A stretch of 40,784 bases of DNA. Origin: a virus. The DNA lies in IMG/VR virus record IMGVR_UViG_3300042298_003217, positions 1-40,784 of that record; one strand, 5' to 3'. Position numbers and translations under genes: made by a program. Numbering within the stretch: position 1 is the stretch's first letter; each line of letters starts with the position of its first letter. The notes under the pieces were generated by a model. That model was not told the DNA's origin, ran no database searches, and saw only the letters and a list, made by a program, of their open reading frames with translations. This document shows positions 37,263 to 40,784 of this stretch, piece by piece.

Positions 37263-39101
37263 CTATGAAAAATTAACCGTTTTAAGATTTTTAACTCTTA
37301 CGTTTATGTCTTTATTTGGAAATCTTATTTGATATATTTGACTTGGTTCTGAAAAAATTGTATCATCAATTAATTCAATTTCTTTTGTTTCAGAATTAGA
37401 ATATCTTTGTGATGTTTGTGATGATGAGTACTGTCCACCTATTTTATTAAAAACTGAAATATTTGACAAAGATATTACACCATTTTCACTCTGTATTAAC
37501 CTTCTTATTTCTGATATATTCACATTTTCTCCCATTTGTAAATTTAATGGATCAAAATAATCTGAAACTATATTAATTATTTGTGAAATAACCGATCCTT
37601 GATTTTGTGTTGAATCTAAAACTACGTCAATTATAAAACCTAAATCAATAACACTTCCATTTTCTATAGAAATATAGTCATTTATCATTCTATAATTCGA
37701 TAAATAATTTGCAACATTACTTTTTAAAGTATTAGAAACAACCTCTGTTAAATCGCCGTTTTCATCATAAGATAACATTTTTATTTTTATTTTATTATTT
37801 TCTTCGGTAATTGTTACTTTTGCCGGAGCCCCAAATTGAGATGGCATTGTCCTAATTAATGAATTATAATCGTTGACTGTAACCGCTCTATTTTGTGCTG
37901 CGAAATTAAATGCTACTAAGTTTCTAACTTCTTCAATTGTAGGAAAGTTTGCCCCACCTATAGCCGCGGTTACATTATTACATCTTAAAGAATTAATTAC
38001 TGTAGTATTTGTGGCAGTTGAAGGACCATTTACAAAGAAAAATATTGTACCTAGTTGATTTATTACACCAACTCCAACATTACTACTTATACCACCTCCT
38101 GTTCGATATTGTATAAAAAGTGTTGAGTTTGCTTTAAGACTACTTCCTAAAGCTAAATTATTTGAATACTTGTATAGGTCAAGTTTAAATCCATTTTTAG
38201 CAAACTCTCTTAATTGTTCTTCTGAAGATTGGTTACCCCCACCAAAAGTCATTTTTAAAAATCCTTCGGGTGTAAACTCTGTAATAAATTTATTAGTAAC
38301 TAATACATATTTTCCAACTTTTATTGATGGTGTGTCTGATGGTTTGGTAGGATCCTCTATAAAAACTCTATCCTCAATCAAAGCTTTAACTTCATACCAA
38401 CGATTTTCTAAACCTAAAAATTCTTGTACTGTTGGAACATTTGCATATTGCGTTCCATCTTTTAATATAACACTAGTAACCCCTAATACATTTTTTTCGG
38501 GTAAAAATAACTCATAAAAAGGTCTTACATCGTTAGCGGTTATAACTTTTTTAAATACTTTAGTAGTTCCATTAACTACAGTTTCCCTTTTAATAATAGT
38601 GTAACTTAATAATTTGTCGTTTGTATCAAAATTAGGTATTTTAACCCGATTTGGGAAACCTTCCGAATTTGTTGGTGAAGCAAAGTCAATATCATTAACA
38701 GTTTCAAATATTTGTCCTCCACCATTTACTTGGGAACCTCTCCTCAATATACCACAATATCTTAAATCTTCTTTATCACCAAAAACAGGAACCACTATTG
38801 AAAAATCACATAAAGCCACAGATGGTCTTTGTCCGGGTATTTTAAGACCATAAGTTCTCGCTATATTGTATATTGAAGATCTTTGTTGTGCATATTGTAA
38901 AACAGTTTCTTGAATACTTCTATCAATATTGAATTGTAAATTATCGGTTACCGCAGCGTTTAAATCAATTAATGCGGAAAATATTGACGCATCATTAAAA
39001 TTTTGTATTATATCAGGATAATAAGTCTTTGTAAAATTAATTAACTCAGTCCTAACCTGTTGAAAATCTCTTGTTGTATATGATATTTTTTTATTTGCCA
39101 T
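37263..39101 (-). CDS. Baseplate wedge protein, T4 gp6 / baseplate J-like (612 aa)
   Basis: T4 gp6 and the related J-like proteins form the ring of the baseplate wedge with gp7 and gp25. The N-terminus shows the family signature: YTTRDFQQVRTELINFTKTY, FNDASIFSALIDLNAAVTDN and a YNIARTYGLKIPGQRPS segment in the expected order. The middle contains AAQNRAVTVNDYNSLIRTMP, the conserved NDY region of J-like proteins. A later beta region and a C-terminal FPNKDINVRVKNL end the protein. Length is near that of T4 gp6 (660). It directly follows the gp25-like gene with two bases between, the same order as in T4 (25 then 6). Confidence 0.85.
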   Translation of the reverse strand: MANKKISYTTRDFQQVRTELINFTKTYYPDIIQNFNDASIFSALIDLNAAVTDNLQFNIDRSIQETVLQYAQQRSSIYNIARTYGLKIPGQRPSVALCDFSIVVPVFGDKEDLRYCGILRRGSQVNGGGQIFETVNDIDFASPTNSEGFPNRVKIPNFDTNDKLLSYTIIKRETVVNGTTKVFKKVITANDVRPFYELFLPEKNVLGVTSVILKDGTQYANVPTVQEFLGLENRWYEVKALIEDRVFIEDPTKPSDTPSIKVGKYVLVTNKFITEFTPEGFLKMTFGGGNQSSEEQLREFAKNGFKLDLYKYSNNLALGSSLKANSTLFIQYRTGGGISSNVGVGVINQLGTIFFFVNGPSTATNTTVINSLRCNNVTAAIGGANFPTIEEVRNLVAFNFAAQNRAVTVNDYNSLIRTMPSQFGAPAKVTITEENNKIKIKMLSYDENGDLTEVVSNTLKSNVANYLSNYRMINDYISIENGSVIDLGFIIDVVLDSTQNQGSVISQIINIVSDYFDPLNLQMGENVNISEIRRLIQSENGVISLSNISVFNKIGGQYSSSQTSQRYSNSETKEIELIDDTIFSEPSQIYQIRFPNKDINVRVKNLKTVNFS

Positions 39102-39103
39102 GA

Positions 39104-39562
39104 TTATATATTAATTATTACAAAATCACTTTGATCAAATACATCATCTGAAATTGTATAGTCTATTCTAATTTTTGCGGTATGTTCCAATTGAGAAATG
39201 TTTGATACTCTAAATACCTTGGTGTCATCTTCTGTAATAAAACTCCCCTTATTTTCTTCCCCTGACGAAGCGTCAGTTACAGAAATGTTTGTTATCGTTA
39301 AATTTGGTATAAATTCTTGTACAGATTCCCTTATTTCTCCCTGTATTTCAGAAAATGTTGGACCATCCATAGGTTCAAATATATATTCATATAATCTAGT
39401 CCCAAAATTTGGTAAAAAATATCTTGTTCCTTTTCTAGTCAATAATAAATGAATTAGATTACTTCTAACTTCTTCATTGTTTGTTTCTGAAAGATCAAAA
39501 TAATCACCAAATACTGAATCTCTAAATGGAAAATTTATTCCGTAAGTAGTTCCGTTCGCCAT
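39104..39562 (-). CDS. Baseplate wedge / sheath-initiator protein, T4 gp25-like (152 aa)
   Basis: GPW_gp25-family proteins join the wedge to the first ring of sheath. This product has YGINFPFRDSVFGDYFDLS at the N-terminus, the core NEEVRSNLIHLLLTRKGTRY, then FLPNFGTRLYEYIFEPMD, all matching the family layout (RxNLxxLLxTxxGxRxxxPxFG). The length of 152 fits T4 gp25 (132) and relatives. The C-terminal tail is longer and acidic (TISDDVFDQSDFVII). It lies directly before the gp6-like gene. It starts at ATG 39562, preceded by a TATTTATTTA element and no Shine-Dalgarno sequence. Confidence 0.85.
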   Translation of the reverse strand: MANGTTYGINFPFRDSVFGDYFDLSETNNEEVRSNLIHLLLTRKGTRYFLPNFGTRLYEYIFEPMDGPTFSEIQGEIRESVQEFIPNLTITNISVTDASSGEENKGSFITEDDTKVFRVSNISQLEHTAKIRIDYTISDDVFDQSDFVIINI

Positions 39563-39584
39563 TATGTAAATAAATATACATAAA

Positions 39585-40208
39585 CTAGAAAGTTTTTTTT
39601 ATTTCGTAATAAAAACTATCTGTGTTCTCAGAAATCCATTTATCTGACAATGTTTCAACGGAATGTAATTCGGTATCAACCATAATTTGTTTTGGTTCTA
39701 TTGGAAATTTATTTGTAACCCAATTGGAATCTTTCCAATATATTCTATTGTTTGGTTGACATAATAAATAACCATCATCGGCAATTAAAATATGACCACA
39801 TTTATAATCTGAAGGTTCGTCAGAATAAGGATTTCTATACCAGTCAACAGTAGTTAAATAAGCGGCCCAAATTTTATTACCATCTTTTAAAATAACTTGA
39901 CATTTTTTTTCATAAAGAAAGTTATAAGTAGTTACAGAAACATTTTCGGAAAAACAATCCCATAGTTGTTTGAAATGATAGGGTATATCTTTTTTTGGTT
40001 CGTTCATGAATATTTCAGAAATCGGAACTCTTGATCTTAACATACCATAATCAGTCATTACGTGAAACGTTAATATTTTTCCCGAAACTGATTGTATCGC
40101 AAAAGCATAAGCTTTATGAAACTTATTAACGTCTTCAGGTTTTTTTGTAAAATGAGAAACTCTGACCAAACATTTAAAATTTTCAATATTATGATTTAAT
40201 ACAGGCAT
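39585..40208 (-). CDS. Conserved hypothetical protein (207 aa)
   Basis: The family has no function I can name. The protein begins MPVLNHNIENFKCLVRVSHF, and similar proteins of about 200 residues occur, as I recall, in marine T4-like phages. The core includes TFHVMTDYGMLRSRVPISEI and a C-terminal FPIEPKQIMVDTE. It has no membrane segment, signal peptide or clear catalytic residues. It sits between nrdA and the gp25-like gene, nine bases after nrdA, so it may belong either to nucleotide metabolism or to the structural block. The memory-based family link is not verified. Confidence 0.5.
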   Translation of the reverse strand: MPVLNHNIENFKCLVRVSHFTKKPEDVNKFHKAYAFAIQSVSGKILTFHVMTDYGMLRSRVPISEIFMNEPKKDIPYHFKQLWDCFSENVSVTTYNFLYEKKCQVILKDGNKIWAAYLTTVDWYRNPYSDEPSDYKCGHILIADDGYLLCQPNNRIYWKDSNWVTNKFPIEPKQIMVDTELHSVETLSDKWISENTDSFYYEIKKTF

Positions 40209-40217
40209 ATATTATTT

Positions 40218-40784
40218 TTAAGAAGAACATCCAAAACATTCAAATGGTGAATCTGTTGGTTTATCTAAAATTAAATCTACTTTTGGTGGTTCAGGTGTTA
40301 TCCTTGGTTTCTCTATTTTAGATATGTCAACAGCTAAATGTTTAGCACCTGTTGAAATGGCCTTTGTTCTAACATAATAACAGAGTGTTTTTAAACCTTT
40401 TTCCCAAGAATAAAAATGTGAAGACGTTATTCTTGATAAGGTTGGATTTGACATATAAATATTCATTGATTGTGACTGATCAATAAATGGTGCTCTTTCT
40501 GCGGCCATTTCTATTAATTCTTTTTGTGATATTTCCCAAATTGTTTTATATTTTGTAATTAAAAATTCAACTCGTTTTACCTTTTTTTGATAATTTTTTT
40601 CTTCGGGGTCTAAATAATTGTTGAAATTTATATTTTGTATTGAACCTTCGTTCATAATAATTTCATTTTTTAAATCTTCGCACCAAATACCAAGTTTTTC
40701 AAAATCATTGATTAAATATTTGTTTACAATCATAATTTCACCACCAACAACTCTACGATTAAAAATAGCTGAATGAGCTGGTTC
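40218..40784 (-). CDS. nrdA: Class I ribonucleoside-diphosphate reductase large subunit, 3' part (188 visible aa)
   Basis: The enzyme makes deoxyribonucleotides from ribonucleotides for phage DNA synthesis. The frame is open through the window edge, so the gene is cut and its real start lies beyond 40784. The visible C-terminal part shows IFNRRVVGGE, then WEISQKELIEMAAERAPFID and QSQSMNIYM, the strongly conserved end of the barrel in class Ia NrdA, followed by SHFYSWEKGLKTLCYYVRT. The last residues ECFGCSS hold the CxxC pair that re-reduces the active site in class I enzymes. The sequence resembles eukaryotic-type RRM1 (RNRRVLSGEF, ending CLMCGS) more than E. coli NrdA. The R2 subunit is not in the window. 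Confidence 0.9.
   Translation of the reverse strand, partial: EPAHSAIFNRRVVGGEIMIVNKYLINDFEKLGIWCEDLKNEIIMNEGSIQNINFNNYLDPEEKNYQKKVKRVEFLITKYKTIWEISQKELIEMAAERAPFIDQSQSMNIYMSNPTLSRITSSHFYSWEKGLKTLCYYVRTKAISTGAKHLAVDISKIEKPRITPEPPKVDLILDKPTDSPFECFGCSS

Noticed and set aside
38170-38517. Plus-strand open frame of 115 codons
   Set aside because: It is opposite the well-supported gp6-like gene, with no recognisable domain and no promoter.

Overview
The window is strongly AT-rich and almost fully coding. All 23 recognisable genes lie on the minus strand, so transcription runs from high to low coordinates. Gaps between genes are mostly under 80 bases and many genes abut or overlap (ATGA, TAATG, GTGAATAG junctions). 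No gene-free stretch exceeds 300 bases, and I saw no tRNA, rRNA, CRISPR array, integrase or transposase. The content is that of a large contractile-tailed (T4-like) phage: a gp25-like sheath-initiator/wedge protein, a gp6-like wedge protein, a P2-gpI/T4-gp7-like wedge protein, several giant tail or adhesin proteins, and the end of a class I ribonucleotide reductase gene.

The host is most likely a member of Bacteroidota (Flavobacterium-like). The reasons are SprB-type adhesin repeats, BspA/DUF285 repeats, the absence of clear Shine-Dalgarno sequences upstream of starts, and a good match to the Bacteroidota promoter (TTG, 17 bases, TAnnTTTG) at 4732-4759. The host call is inference.

Layout in transcription order. 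40784-39585: 3' end of nrdA and a conserved hypothetical gene. 39562-36828: gp25-like, gp6-like and a small unknown gene. 36810-27081: a 1,679-residue structural protein with an internal membrane-spanning cluster, then four unrecognised probable structural proteins, one with a PKD-like domain. 27081-24067: gp7/gpI-like wedge protein. 24067-19880: a 1,395-residue adhesin with seven SprB-like units followed by about 16 BspA/DUF285 repeats. 19814-14349: three glycosyltransferase genes, one of them a GT-GT-methyltransferase fusion. 14288-7971: a 2,105-residue fibre with a BppU-like N-terminus, three mucin-like Thr/Pro linkers, two PKD-like caps and two BspA/DUF285 arrays. 7895-5442: another fibre with a Thr/Ser/Pro linker. 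5399-4339: a RuvC-like resolvase and a small possible HTH protein with its own host-type promoter. 4305-1: four modular tail-fibre genes sharing near-identical blocks.

The most interesting reading is that the glycosyltransferase cassette, placed between the two giant adhesins and beside mucin-like Thr/Pro linkers, glycosylates the phage's own fibres (or the host surface). The enzymes and linkers are visible in the sequence; their link is inference.
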